Positions 44,101-55,071 of a stretch of DNA of 64,000 bases are shown here, one piece after another; the stretch's first letter is position 1, and each line of letters opens with the position of its first letter. The stretch covers positions 33,764,585 through 33,828,584 of the forward strand of contig CM055102.1 in assembly GCA_029204225.1 (NCBI GenBank), written 5' to 3'. The stretch comes from Diphasiastrum complanatum (taxonomy: Eukaryota > Streptophyta > Lycopodiopsida > Lycopodiales > Lycopodiaceae). The notes beneath the pieces were generated by a model. The model did no database searches. It saw only the letters and a program-made list of their open reading frames with translations, and was not told where the DNA came from. The translations under genes were made by a program, and so were the position numbers.

Positions 44101-45048
44101 CATGTGAGATGAGGCTCCACTATCAATCCACCAAGGATCATTATCATCTATGTTGGCTAACAAACTTGAAGTCATAACAAGTGATTCACATGTGTTATGT
44201 TCTTCCTCATCTATTGTAAGATTTCCTTGCCTCTCTCCTTGCTCTCTTTTCTTCTTATAACATTCATTTGCAAAATGACCTTTTATCCCACAATAAAAGC
44301 ACTTGAACTTTGATTTATTGTTCTTAGTAGAAGAGGAAGAGGAAGAGTGATCATCATGATCAAAGTTACCACCTTTGGACCATTTCCCTTTGCCTTTACC
44401 TTTGCCCTTGAATTTGCCTTTTGTGAAGAAAGCCTCTTCACCTCCACCTTGCAAGGATGCACCATCAAGCTTTGATTGCAACCTATGTTCTTCAGCCAAT
44501 AAGATTTCTTGCAAGTCAACCACACTTGGCAAGACTCTTTGAATGGCAAAACTTTGCACAAGGTTAGCATGTTCATTTAGCAAACCATTCAACATAACTT
44601 GGACTATTTCACCATCTTTTATGTTCTCATCAATGCATGCTAAATCATCACTTAGGGACTTAACTCTCAAGATAAATGCATGAGCACTTTCACCCTCTCT
44701 TTGCCTACTAGAAAATATTTGTCTCCTTAGGGTCAATACCCTAGATGTGGACTTTGATTCAAAGAGCTTCTTTAAGGCATTCCATGCCTCACTTGCACTT
44801 TGACACTTTCCAACTTCCTTGAGAAGTTCATTTGTAACATTCATTTTAATGATATGAAGAGCCCTTTTGGCCTTCTTATCAAACCTTTGTTGCTCTTGAA
44901 GTGTGAGAGGTCTCTCTTCAATTTCTGCAACTATGTCCATGAGTTCATTCAACTCAAGTAAGGACTCCATCCTCACTTTCCAAGTAGAGTAGCTTGATGA
45001 ACTCAACCTTTCACTAGACTCTAGCATGATCCCACCATTGGAAGCCAT
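41143..45048 (-). CDS. Copia-B1 Gag-Pol polyprotein, open and with all catalytic motifs
   Basis: 1301 codons, single frame. Gag 1-265 with knuckle CFYCGIKGHFANEC. Protease about 305-400: WWIDSGASSHMT. Integrase about 440-720: HKRLGHPKFKSL..CEHCALSKSHR zinc site; catalytic Asp in HSDIHS, Asp in RSDNGGK and Glu in GVAERKNRT. The usual GGEY reads GGKY, which does not touch the catalytic Asp. RT about 830-1070: KARLVAKGYAQ, AFLNGDLEEDIYMEQPEGY and an intact YVDDIILSGG (42070-42081). RNase H about 1150-1280: SDSDFAGDQMDRKSTSAF, SSTEAEYKALTT, CDNLSAQSLA; end VADIFTKPLGKD. It makes virus-like particles, copies its RNA and integrates the cDNA. The start ATG matches that of Copia-B2. This is probably the autonomous partner of B2. 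Confidence 0.95.
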   Translation of the reverse strand: MASNGGIMLESSERLSSSSYSTWKVRMESLLELNELMDIVAEIEERPLTLQEQQRFDKKAKRALHIIKMNVTNELLKEVGKCQSASEAWNALKKLFESKSTSRVLTLRRQIFSSRQREGESAHAFILRVKSLSDDLACIDENIKDGEIVQVMLNGLLNEHANLVQSFAIQRVLPSVVDLQEILLAEEHRLQSKLDGASLQGGGEEAFFTKGKFKGKGKGKGKWSKGGNFDHDDHSSSSSSTKNNKSKFKCFYCGIKGHFANECYKKKREQGERQGNLTIDEEEHNTCESLVMTSSLLANIDDNDPWWIDSGASSHMTRHKEYFTSLLSYEGEGNIIYTANDGQCDIKGIGTIPISLSTNRKANLENVLYIPSITKNLLSVSQMIDKGLDVEFIGDACLISKCGSLIAQGRRHGKLFKLDACVISNHEGCMAREQLTNQEVWHKRLGHPKFKSLEVIAKKELVLGLPKSLVANNSVCEHCALSKSHRLAYSRSTSRSKEAFQLVHSDIHSSSTTSNGGAKMYATFIDDFSRYTWIYLLKSKDEVFAAFVKFKNEMENQFNTKIKCLRSDNGGKYTSNRFKDFCIAHGIKREMSSPRTPQQNGVAERKNRTLCECAKAMRLHANLAKSFWGEALACANYLCNRWTSASLDGKTPHEVLYGRRPSVKHCRIFGCTCFVNITLDDRTKEDPSSKKGVFVGYSEVSKAYKVYIPSTKKVVISRDVIFHEENVSNVVDVDVDVPTNHHDVQDVLDEDGDATPKQTSRKTQRQRAKPSRLTYDEKGKQVVDNSNFAFLTSFNEPTCVGEAIQKKEWIQAMDHEHQALIKSNTWRLVKLPKDKKAIGCKWIFKIKTNQDGSINKYKARLVAKGYAQEYGIDYDETFAPVAKMVTIRILISLATLYDWDMWQMDVTNAFLNGDLEEDIYMEQPEGYVSHDEPNHVCYLQKSLYGLKKAPRSWYAKLNSFLLSQNFVMSEYDHSLYFRLNENDITLLLIYVDDIILSGGNNLDIDEIKMALKREFEIQDLGKLHYILGIEIIRTSKSTFICQEKYVNSILKRFHMEDCKVVSTPMESNVKLTTRSNERSFKDITLYRKLIGSLIWLTITRPDLSFVVGKLSQFMQDPSEAHWKLGKRVLRYILGSRDFGILYGGTTPNLCGFSDSDFAGDQMDRKSTSAFAIYLGDGVVSWLSKKQPTISLSSTEAEYKALTTCTKEILWIKRMLLDLHLLEPEKTPIILCDNLSAQSLASNPVFHARSKHIEIAHHFVRDQVIAKEVELQHVSSKECVADIFTKPLGKDLYLMHRSNLGM

Positions 45049-46209
45049 GATTCTAATGTTTCTTCAACTTTTAGGTTTTGTCCTAAAGCACTTAGCACTC
45101 ACTTTTCTCTCAACAAATGATAGATAAAGAGATCTATGAAGATTTAGGACCCTAAAGCACTTCTATCTTGAACCTAGATGGTTTCCAAGCATAGAAAGGA
45201 AGATTGAAACACATGCAACACTTTGCACACACTAAGAATGGATTACAAAATCAAACCAACCTGAACACACTCTTGCTTAAGCTCTCAAACTTTCCAGCAA
45301 GTGACCAAATCAAGTTATGGTGTGAAGAGTTACTTGCATTCTTAGAAAATACCCAAAACTAGGATGCCAAGATTACCTAGTAATGAACAAACTTGATCAA
45401 CATATGATCAACACACTAAGATATTGATTCAACCTGTAAAACCACATGTAAACCACACTTCTAAAAGTTTATAAACTCCAGCAAGTGATAAATACAAGAT
45501 TTAGAGGTGAATGAATGAGCACACTTAGTGAATCACAAGACTAGCTTCACTATCTTGTCAAATCTTGGTGTTTAGATGTAGATCTAAGATCACTTCACAT
45601 GAGAATGTTCCTCAACCTGTTAAGAACCTGAAAACACACTTGCATAATGGTTAACACCTTCCAGCAAATGCTCCAATCAAATTACATAAGGAGAGTTACT
45701 TACATGCTCAACAAAGTACACCAAAAAATTATGCCAAAATTGATGACAATCTTTACAATATGCTCTTCACAATGGAGCTTACAATATGTTCACCCAAAAA
45801 AGGGGATCTTTCATCCAAATGGGAGCTTTGCTCAGCCTTTAGGAGAATTACAACTCACTCAAAAGAGCATTTGTCATCCACTTAAGGAGAAGTTTCATCC
45901 ACTTAAGGAGAGTGTTCATCCAAGAACGGAGATTGTCAACAATAGGATTGAAAAGAACATTGTTAGTATTGAATATGCACAAGCCTCACAATCACAAATG
46001 ATTAGGTGTTATGATCTGATCCAAAATAGTTTCTTTTCAGCCTCTGATCTTCAATAGACCTGAAATATGCTTTTGATCCACAAGTTCAACTCACAAAACA
46101 AAGGTTAGTAAGATTTGATCAACAAAGCAATGCAAAATCATGCTAGAACTTGATCAAACATCCAAATATCACCAAAAATGGAATACTTACTGTAAATAGA
46201 AGCCAACCA
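45049..46209 (-). other. Copia-B1 untranslated leader
   Basis: About 1.16 kb between primer site and gag start, closely matching the Copia-B2 leader. No supported gene. Confidence 0.7.
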
Positions 46210-46221
46210 GCTCTGATACCA
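46210..46221 (-). other. Copia-B1 primer-binding site
   Basis: TGGTATCAGAGC on the minus strand, next to the 5' LTR. Confidence 0.93.
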
Positions 46222-46876
46222 TGTGAAAAATACAGATCCTAAGTGGATCTAAACTCCAAGATCATTGGCTTGAATGCTTGCACTCCAAACTACATAAGCT
46301 AGGAATTGGCAACACATTCTATGCTACCTAGAATGCAAAGAACTTGATCAAAAAGCATTTATCACAAATGGAAACTTCCATAAACATCAAGTGTGGCCCA
46401 AAATAGCATTATACAGTCCATAATACATCAGCCTACCACTTTTGGAAAGCACCTAAGATCATACACAATAGCTTGAAGACAATACACACAACAATGCTCT
46501 CAATGGAGGAAGAAACAATGACAATGATCTATTGATCTCAATGAAGCATACAAAAGGTTTCTCCAACCTGTTCTCCACGACTTCCCTACTATTTATGGAT
46601 GAGGAAGATGACTCTCTCTCCTCTCTCTAGAAGGTACTTGACCCTAGATATTCCCTATATAGGAAAAATAGCTAAAAATGGCTTATATGACCAAAATACA
46701 TCAAAATGATCTCATTTTGAAGGGTATGAAGTTTGACACTTCATCATACTGAAAAAATACAGTAAATAAAAACATTGTGGCCTGGTTCACACGTGTGAAA
46801 CTCCAGAACCAAAACTATTTACAATTTTAGCCAATTTAGGCCTCAAACTAACTAGGAAATGTTGACAATTTTCACA
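46222..46876 (-). repeat. Copia-B1 5' LTR
   Basis: 655 bp. On the minus strand a TATA-like CATAAATAG lies at about 46590-46598 and TTCACACGTGTGAA at 46786-46799. Followed by the TCATC target duplication. Confidence 0.95.
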
Positions 46877-49362
46877 TCATCCACATTTGGTTTTTGATAA
46901 GAGATGAATACTTTTTATCCATAGCTTCTTTCCAGAGATCTGAATTAGACTGACTGAGTGCCTCTTGGACAGACGTCGGTTCCTGAACAAGATAAGCTGC
47001 AGACTCATTGATATACCGGTTAGGTGGTCTACTAGTCCTTGAATATCTTCTGGGCAATACAAGAAGTTGATTATTTCCATCATACCGTAGTTGCTGATTT
47101 GCAACAACATCATCTTCTGATTCGCCGTTGATTTGCTGTTCATCAAGAGTAGAGGAGCTTGGACCTTCAATAGGAATAGTCGACTGAGGAACTGAGAAGT
47201 TCAAAGTGTCAGGAGAATCTCATAGGTGGGCTACATGGGAATTGCCCTTTCCTTTGAGGTCTTCAAACTGATCTTCGATGAAGATGACATCTCGGCTAGT
47301 GAATATCTTCGACTCAATGGGATCGAATAGCTTGTAGGCCTGATCTGAAATAGTGTAGCTGATGAAAACACACTTGATACTCTGAAAGTCGAGCTTATTC
47401 CTGAGATTACGAGGTATCTGCGCAAAAGCAGTGCATCCAATAAGTTTGATAAAGATGGTTTGGTATCTGTCCAAACTTCGAATGGTGTTTTGTCTGAGAG
47501 GCCTTTAGTAAAACATTTGTTTTGAATATAGGTTGCTGTTGAAACAGCTTCAGTCTAGAAGGACTTCGGAAGTGTCCCATGTGATAATATGCACTTTGCT
47601 GATTCAACTAAGGTTATGTTCTTTCTCTCAGCAAGACCATTTGACTGAGGCTAATAGGAAGGGATTTATTGTTGCTCAATGTCGTTGTTAAGATAGTAGT
47701 CCTTGAATTTGTTGGAGATGTATTCTCCTCCGTTATCTGACCTCAGTGCTTTGATTTGTTTTTCAGTTTGATTCTCAGCATGCTTTTTAAATTGTCTAAA
47801 TTTGATGAAAGCCTCTGATTTCTGTTTAATGAAATAAACAACTGTTCTTCTGGAGAATTCGTCAATAAAGGAAATGAAGTACTTTGCATCTAGCAATGAA
47901 GGAGTTTGCATAGGTCTACATATATTTGTATGAGCAATATCTAACAGATCTTTTGCTGCATGCATATGGTTTGATCTAAAAGAAAATCTATTCCGCTTTC
48001 CAAAAATGCAGCTATGACAAACAGGGAGATCGACCTTACCAGAAGGATAGTCGAGATCAAGGACTATGGATTGTTTGGTCATGTTAAAAAAAGATGCATG
48101 ATTCACGTGTCCTATGTCATAGTAATGCTTTATTGACTAGAACAGAGGTTTTTAAGATTTGACTAGACTCAGAATAACAACGTGCCAATCTATATAAGTA
48201 ACTCTGCCTATTGCTGAGTGCAAGGATCTTATCACTCCTATCAATAATTCTGCATTGATAGATTCGAATTCTACCTTATAATCTAAATCTGTAACTCTAC
48301 TCACTGATAATAGATTTGTAGAGAGTCTAGAAAGATATAAAACCTTTGATAGTAATTTGAATTGATCATGCTGGAATCGCAATCTTACAGTACTTTCACC
48401 TTCAATAGTGTGAGTACTATTGTCACCAAGATGAACAAATTTCTTCGTGTTGTAAGGAGTGCAGGAGCTGAAGATCTCATGCTGATTGGTCATATGTTGA
48501 GTTGCTTCAGAATCCAGAAACCATGAATCATCCAAAAATGTGTTTTGATCTTTGACCATGAATGCGCCTTCGTCCACTTTGACCTAGGGAGATGATGAGA
48601 CTGTGTTTGCTTATTGACTAGGTTGCTTGGCTGCATTCTTCGCTTGGAAAATTCGACAATCCTTGATCTCATGGTTACTGCGCTTGTAATACCTACAAAA
48701 CATCTTCTTCTTCAATTGTGGTTTTGATGATTGTTCTTGACCTTGAGTCTATTTCCGATTCTTTGCAGTCTTCTTGGAGCTTTTCCGCTTCTGTCGTTTC
48801 AAGCCTTTGTTGACAAATAGAATGTGAGAGGAGGATGTAGACAAAGTGTCTTGACTTCTTCTATTGTCTTCTTGCAGCAACATAGTGATAACTCTAGTAA
48901 GAGTTAAATCTGAGTGTGTCGATATGATCATCACTCAGTTCTCATATGTAGAGGGCAAGCTTGAAAGCAATGTCAGAATTGCGTCTTGATCGTCTATGAC
49001 TGATCCGACAGTGGCCATCTGTTGCAAAAGATTCTTAAATTGGTTAATGTGACTTTGAAGAGAATCACCAGTAGACATTTTGAATGTGAAGAATTTTCTT
49101 CGTAGAAAATCGTCTCTTGACGTTTTAGCTTCATCTATGTGTCCAATCTATGTATCTGATATATTGAGGATAATAAGCGCGAAAGCTTTATCGTCCTTCG
49201 ATTTTCACTTTGAGTCGTCGTTTTCAGGTTTTACTTCTATACCTATAACAACATCCTATAAGCTGCTGGTGATTAGCAAGGTCTTCATTTTAAATTTCCA
49301 CAAATGATAATTGGATCCATTCAGCTTGTCTGCAATAAGGCCAGCTTTAGTTTGAGAATCCA
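46877..49362 (-). pseudogene. Copia-C3, 5' part: gag, protease, integrase and linker
   Basis: Minus strand, starting at ATG 49362 (MDSQTKAGLIADKLNGSNYH, LWKFKMKTLL). Gag continues through KMSTGDSLQSHINQF and LTLLSSLPSTYEN, with stops. The knuckle (about 48690) reads CRYYKRSNHEIKDC, Tyr replacing the second Cys. Protease near 48530 reads WFLDSEATQHMT, with the Gly of DSG lost. Integrase 48106-47666 has CHSCIFGKRNR, HTNICRPMQ and LRSDNGGEYISNKF; further frames run to 47220 (SRDVIFIEDQFEDLKGK). Linker 47204-46877 ends SSLIKNQMW at the Copia-B1 insertion. The 3' part is at 34594-33653. Old and dead. Confidence 0.9.
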
Positions 49363-50147
49363 TCTGAAAGTTAGTCTATCGATTGTATCGAGGATGCTAA
49401 GATGTGGTAATGCCAACAGTAAGAAATCAATTCTCTGATACTGAAAGGTTGAAAAGAACTGAAGAGTATAATATGGTAACTGTTCACAATTTATTTTACA
49501 AGAATCATTGTTATAAGGTACTACTTCAACACATCTACAAGCTTGAAGATGCATAGGCTTTTGCTGCTGTCTTTTGTCTTTCTCCTCCAGATAGTGTTGT
49601 GAGGAGAATATTTGAAATGTGTTTCAACATTTAGAACAATTTCAAAATTTCCAAAAGTAAGAGAAATTTTTTGCAAATTTGGTAAGAAAAAATAAACATT
49701 AGATGTTATCTTAGAAAATATGACGACTAAATTGTCTTGTATTTGTGCACTCAAGCTCAAACGGATCTTTTAAACTTACTGAAAAAGAAAGAAAAGAAAA
49801 GAAAAGATTGCATTCAAAAAGGATTTTAAAAAAAATGTATTTTTTATGCTCAAACTCGCATAGTTGAGACATATTTTCTAGCATATTGTTATGATAGTTT
49901 TTGACGTTATCACAACAAAGCCAAAAAAATCATTAGATTATAGAGCATAGGAAATGCACAAACTTTTAATATTGATACAAGTATGTGACAAACATCAAAC
50001 ATGTATGACACTTATAATAACAAAAAACCTAAAGATTTAACTTTAGATTATACATCATATTAGATAATGAAGCTTGCCAATTAAGCCTATAATTTTCTTA
50101 ATAAGTCAAGATTCACATGAACACACATTTTCATTTTCATTTCACGT
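49363..50147. other. Region upstream of Copia-C3 gag; leader or LTR not resolved
   Basis: No gene is supported. It should contain the Copia-C3 leader and 5' LTR, but no initiator-Met primer site is visible. CAACAAAG..ATTAGATTATAG at 49913-49943 matches 12648-12680, linking this flank to the flank of array 1. Confidence 0.35.
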
Positions 50148-51290
50148 GACTCGAATTTATCAGAAGACTCAAATTTTTCCGATGATTCAAATTTTTTCAA
50201 AAGATCGAATTTTTTCAAAGGATCGATTTTTTTTCAAAGAATTGAATTTTTTGAAAGACTCGAATTTTTCCAAAGACTCAAATTTTTGGAAAGACTCGAA
50301 TTTTTCGAGACTCGATTTTTTGGAAAACTCAAATTTTTCTACAATTGAATTTTTGGAAAGACTCGAATTTTTTCAATGGATCAAATTTTTCCAACGACGC
50401 TAATTTTTGGAAAGACTCGAATTTTTTAAAATGGACCAAATTTTTTCAAATGATCGAATTTTTCCAATAACTAAAAGTTTTTTGAAGACTAGATTTTTTT
50501 GGAAGACTCAAATTTTTCGAATGATTCAAATTTTTGGAACGACTCAACTTTTTTCAAAGGATCGAATTTTTTCAAAAACTCGAATTTTGTTTTTCCAAAC
50601 TCAATTTTTGGAACAACTCAATTTTTTCGAAAGACTCAATTTTTTCGAAAGACTCGAATTTTTTCAAAAGACTCGGATTTATCTGAGGATTCGAATTTTT
50701 TTTTATGATTCAAATTTTTCTAAAGGATTGATTTTTTTTTCAAAGAATTGAATTTTTCGAAAGACTCGAATTTTTCCGATGATTCGGATTTTTGAGAAAA
50801 CTCAAATTTTTGGAAAGACTTCAATTTTTTGAGACTCGATTTTTTGGAACAACTCGAATTTTTGGAAAGACTCGAATTTTTTCAATGGATTGAATTTTTC
50901 CAACGACTCAAATTTTGAAAAGACTTAAATTTGTCAAATGGATTTAATTTTTTCAAAGAATCGAATTTTTCCAATAACTTGAAGTTTTTCGAAGACTAGA
51001 TTTTTTTGGAAGACTTGATTTTTTGGAACGATTCGAATTTTTTGAAGGGTCGAATTTTTCCAAAGACTCGAATGTTTTCCAAAGAATCGAATTTTTGAAA
51101 CGACTTGAATTTTTGAAAAGACTTGAAGGATCAAAGGACCTTCTGTACTGTCAAGTCGCATTTTTTAAAAGACTTGAATTTTTCAAAAGATTCTGAAGAC
51201 TCGAATTTTTCCAAAGACTCAATTTTTTTTCCAGTGACTCAAATTTTTTCGAAGATTCGAATTTTTCCAAATACTCAAAGACTTCCATTG
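50148..51290 (+). repeat. 18-bp minisatellite array 2, unit near GACTCGAATTTTTCCAAA
   Basis: About 1.1 kb, roughly 60 degenerate units of the same family as 13360-14030, including the non-repeat insert GACCTTCTGTACTGTCAA at about 51138-51156. The apparent ORFs inside it follow from the 18-bp period. Confidence 0.92.
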
Positions 51291-51318
51291 CCCGTCAACG
51301 ACGGACACTCTTTACTAG

Positions 51319-51448
<130 letters not shown>

Positions 51449-52102
51449 GTATATAGAGTTATGCAACTACGCAACAGCTGAAATTCGAGGCCATGCCTTG
51501 CCGATTACAGTTAACTTCTTTTCCCATACACCACATTGTGGTGGACAAAATGTATCTTAAGCATATTTGTTTTATAGAAGATAGTAAGGGCATACCTGTA
51601 TATTTTTTATAGAATTTATTTTGTCAAAAATAAAATAAAGTCACATTGTCTTAGTAAAGATTGCATGGGTTGCTTTTGGTGCTTTTGTTGTTTTGTTAGC
51701 GGAGTTACATTTATGTATATGTGAGGAAACTCCAATACATCCTTGAAAACAATAAACTACAATTTTAATTAAAGTTGTTGTATTTGAAAAAATTGTAATG
51801 AGAAATTTATTTTTTATTTTGCTTTATGTTTTTTTTTCTTTTGGTTTCTCGAGTCTAGATGAGCTTCAACAAACAAGTGGTTGTCATCAAGGAACCACTA
51901 GTTTTGCTAGTAATGACTATTTTGTTTATATTTTAAATCTTTCTCGAGTCTAATTTTGTTAGACTTTTTTTTGTATTTAACTAGTTGGAAAAATTATACT
52001 CTTTTTGTATATAACTAGTTGGGAAAAAAAAATTACACAAGTTTCTTATTTATTTCAACATTTTGAAAGCAATGGATACGAAGATGATTTAATGATGTAC
52101 CT

Positions 52103-52104
<2 letters not shown>
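51449..52104. other. AT-rich stretch without a gene
   Basis: Nothing supported: no conserved frame, no LTR ends, only A- and T-runs. Confidence 0.5.

Positions 52105-52192
<88 letters not shown>
52105..52192. repeat. (GA)n microsatellite
   Basis: About 88 bp of uninterrupted GA repeats, roughly 210 bp beyond the stop of Gypsy-3 ORF3. Confidence 0.97.
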
Positions 52193-52194
<2 letters not shown>

Positions 52195-52402
52195 GGAAGT
52201 ATTTCTAGTTCGTGTGGTGGCTAGATCTACTTACGGGTGTAGTATAGGGATGTAGAGATTCGTCCACTTTTTAAGTTTCTACAACAAGCTTCAACAGAAA
52301 TACGAAAATAAAACAATGATGAAGCACTAAGGCTTACCCAAATAGTGCCCGAAACAGAAATGAAATTAACTGAGATGACAAAATGCAAAACCTTACTAAG
52401 GC

Positions 52403-55071
52403 TTACCCAACTAGCAAGGTGATTAGACTAAATCCTAGATTAACACCCAAAGGGTAATAAAATGAGATTGTGACAAATACTAAGCAAATAAGTAATAATG
52501 AACATGCCACAATAAAACTGATGAAAAGGAGCCAAGAGGACTCCATCATTTGCCACCGTAATTTGTTCAGGAAGGGCATGGGTTTGTAATAATGGAGCAT
52601 ACCCTGGAGAAAGTTATGGGTTTTCCATAGCTCCACCATATCAACGTGCAGGGAGGAAGCGAGTGCAACGCGATAATAGAGCCTTGCAACGTTGATATGG
52701 TCGTCTTGCATGTGCAAGGGTTTATTGATATCAAGGGCGATTAAGGGTAACCCTCGATCCCAAAAACCTCTGAGTTCTGCCAAAAATGCCACCAGGCCGC
52801 AATTATTCGCAAAATATTTGACATCGCGATCAAGATTGCCATGGTTCTTCTGGTAGAATACTCGGCAGTTGGTGACCATGTCTTCGGCTAAGTTGCCGGT
52901 ATCCACGCCTGTGAGTTTAGGCCAAAAGATTTTGTTCTTGAACTTGGTGACAGGAAGTGGTTCTCGTCTCGCTACTAGATAGTAATAAGGATTGGTGTGC
53001 ATGTAGGAGGGAGCTTCGAGATACCGTGCCATTGAAGTCTTACTTTGAAGGAAGAGCTGATAATGCCAGAGAGGTTGTGGATCCAAGAGTTTGACTGCTG
53101 CTTTATGTGTCTGACACTGGTCCAAATCTGATAGTATGTAGCCACCTCGCTCTTTCATTGTTGGATACTTCTATGCAAACTCCTGAGAGACGTGCAACTC
53201 CTTGCTTGGTTCTGTCGGCGTGATTCTATGCCAGATGGTTGGTGCTTCAGAGGCAGTCTCATGTTCGGTTTGTGGATCGGGTTCAGGAGAGAGAGAAGAC
53301 AAGGGGTTAGGTTCTGCAATTCTTTGTGACTCAGGAGAAAACTGTCGTGGAATGAAGGTGGGGTTAGTGGTGTCGAGAGGGTTAGAAGCGGTGGAAGGGA
53401 AAAGATAATGTTGGGAGCTGATACCCCAAGAGCCCGACGGATTGGTTGGTGTTTGAGCTCCTTGCCCCAGGGGTTGGCCTTGAAATGCGGAGTCTTGAGT
53501 TGCAGGAGGAGGCTGTTGGAATCCTGCTCCATCTCCACCATCTGGTCCATCAAAGTGTTGTCCCGAATCATGGAATTGGACGTGCTCTGCATGAACTGAC
53601 GGGGTCGACTGGGCAGCAACCTTTAAGCATTCTTCCATGGTGGCTATGTGCTGGTTTAGGGCCTCGATGGAAGCAATGTATGATTGTTGTAATTTTGAGT
53701 GTTGCTCCGTCGTGGCTTTCAACTTTTGGGCCAACGTTTGATAGGCCACCACTGGAATGGCAGTTTTCTCAAGAATAGCTGGTGGTGCGAAGTCGTTGAA
53801 GTCCACCATTTCCAATTGTTCCTTCATAGCGGAACGTGCTGCTTGTGAATCTGCTATAGCCTCATCCTTTTCGGCTTTGAGGGTTGCTTCAAACCACTGA
53901 TGGTTTGCTGCATGTTGGATACCTTCAGTTGGAGCTGGTTCTGGAGGTGGAGTAGCATCTGCTATTGTTGTTGATTGTAATTTGCTAGGTTCTGGATCTT
54001 CAGCTGTTGTTGTTTGTTTTCCTCCTCCATCCTTGTTTTTTCTTTCTGAAGGCCCGCCATTGCACCATCTTCGAATTGTCGCATAGTATACTGTCCCCCT
54101 AGGGTGCCGAATCGATTGTATTGGAGCTCATTCACCAACCATACCACTTTTTGGGCTGCAAGGGGTAGCTGCTCCCAAGGACCAATGTCAGGGAGGGTGC
54201 GTGTGTAGTTAGGATATGGCATTGGGTTAAATGGTAGAAAATCAGGAGCAGGGCTAGACAGAGGTGTATGAAAGGCAAGTGGGGGTGATTGTGGATTGAG
54301 GGGTGGGGAGATACTGCGTGGCAGAGATTGTTGGATTGGGTTAGTGGTGACAATGGTTGATGGAAGTGCAATTAGTAATTGTAATGCAAAATCATCTACG
54401 TTGACTATGGAGTCAAGTAGGGTGGAGATTTGTACAGGTGAGGGCACAATTGGTAGTTGGTTTGCGGGCTTTCAGAGCTCCGCATAGCTTCTCTGCTACC
54501 TTCTCAGCCCACTTGTAATTTTGAGTGGGATCGTCCATGGTGAGGGTCAGAGAAAATAGGTCGCTCGGTGGGATGCAATCCATCTTGGTGGTATGCACTG
54601 CAACCATGGTGACGAGGATCTCTGAGACGGCCCGTAGTTGGGGATCCGTGATGAGGCGGATAGCGATCCCGTCATTGGTTTGGGCAATGGTTTTGTCGTC
54701 GTCTGTCAAAAATTTTGTGAAGTACTTGGCATCTAACTGGTGCCCTTTCCATAAATTGTCTCTCCGAGATTAGGAAAGATGATGCTCTGGAGATCCCCAG
54801 GAGAGACGTTGATAGTAGAATAGCTGCCATTCTTGGATGTAATCCGGAAAGTTTGGAACTCATCCGAATAGGTCGAGTAGGCTGCTCGGATGAGGCTCTC
54901 GCTCTGTTGGTCCCGAAAAAGTGTCAGATCAAAGCCAAGGTTGGTGAGGATATCCTTGGCCAATGTGAGCTGCTCGGCGTACTTCTTAAGATAAATCATG
55001 ACTATATCCCCTGAATAAGGACGAGGGGGTTTACGGCAATGCAAGCTAAGCAAGGAGTCGCGGGAAGCCAT
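52403..55071 (-). pseudogene. Gypsy-3 ORF3: extra 3' ORF with a hydrophobic, membrane-type C-terminus
   Basis: Minus strand, 3' of the Gypsy-3 integrase, about 890 codons long if read through its breaks. Order: N-terminal block 55071-54733 (YLKKYAEQLTLAKDIL, AAYSTYSDEFQTFRI); 54709-54413 (RLITDPQLRAVSEIL, YKWAEKVAEKLCGALKARKP); Pro/Ser-rich 54447-53962 ending in a Gln-rich coiled-coil-like segment; 53827-53171 (VDFNDFAPP, AIPVVAYQTLAQKLKATTEQ); in-frame TAG at 53171-53173; then 53158-52403 (KERGGYILSDLDQCQTH, DRDVKYFANNCGLVAFLAEL). The last 45 residues are a long hydrophobic run (SSWLLFISFIVACSLLLICL onward) and a second shorter one. This resembles the env-like ORFs described downstream of pol in some plant Gypsy lineages, but no envelope similarity is shown and no N-terminal signal peptide is visible. 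Confidence 0.75.

Larger units (their letters stand above)
34873..46876 (-). mobile_element. Copia-B1: apparently intact Ty1/Copia element, hosting Copia-B2
   Basis: Minus strand. 5' LTR 46222-46876; 3' LTR 34873-35302 plus 40875-41099, split by Copia-B2. Target duplications TCATC at 34868-34872 and 46877-46881. Primer-binding site 46210-46221. Purine tract 41100-41110. Without the insertion the element is about 6.4 kb. By eye the two 655-bp LTRs differ at about five positions, so it is young. It carries one 1301-codon polyprotein with all motifs. The Copia-B2 insertion splits its 3' LTR, but the promoter-bearing 5' LTR is whole. It inserted into Copia-C3. Confidence 0.96.
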
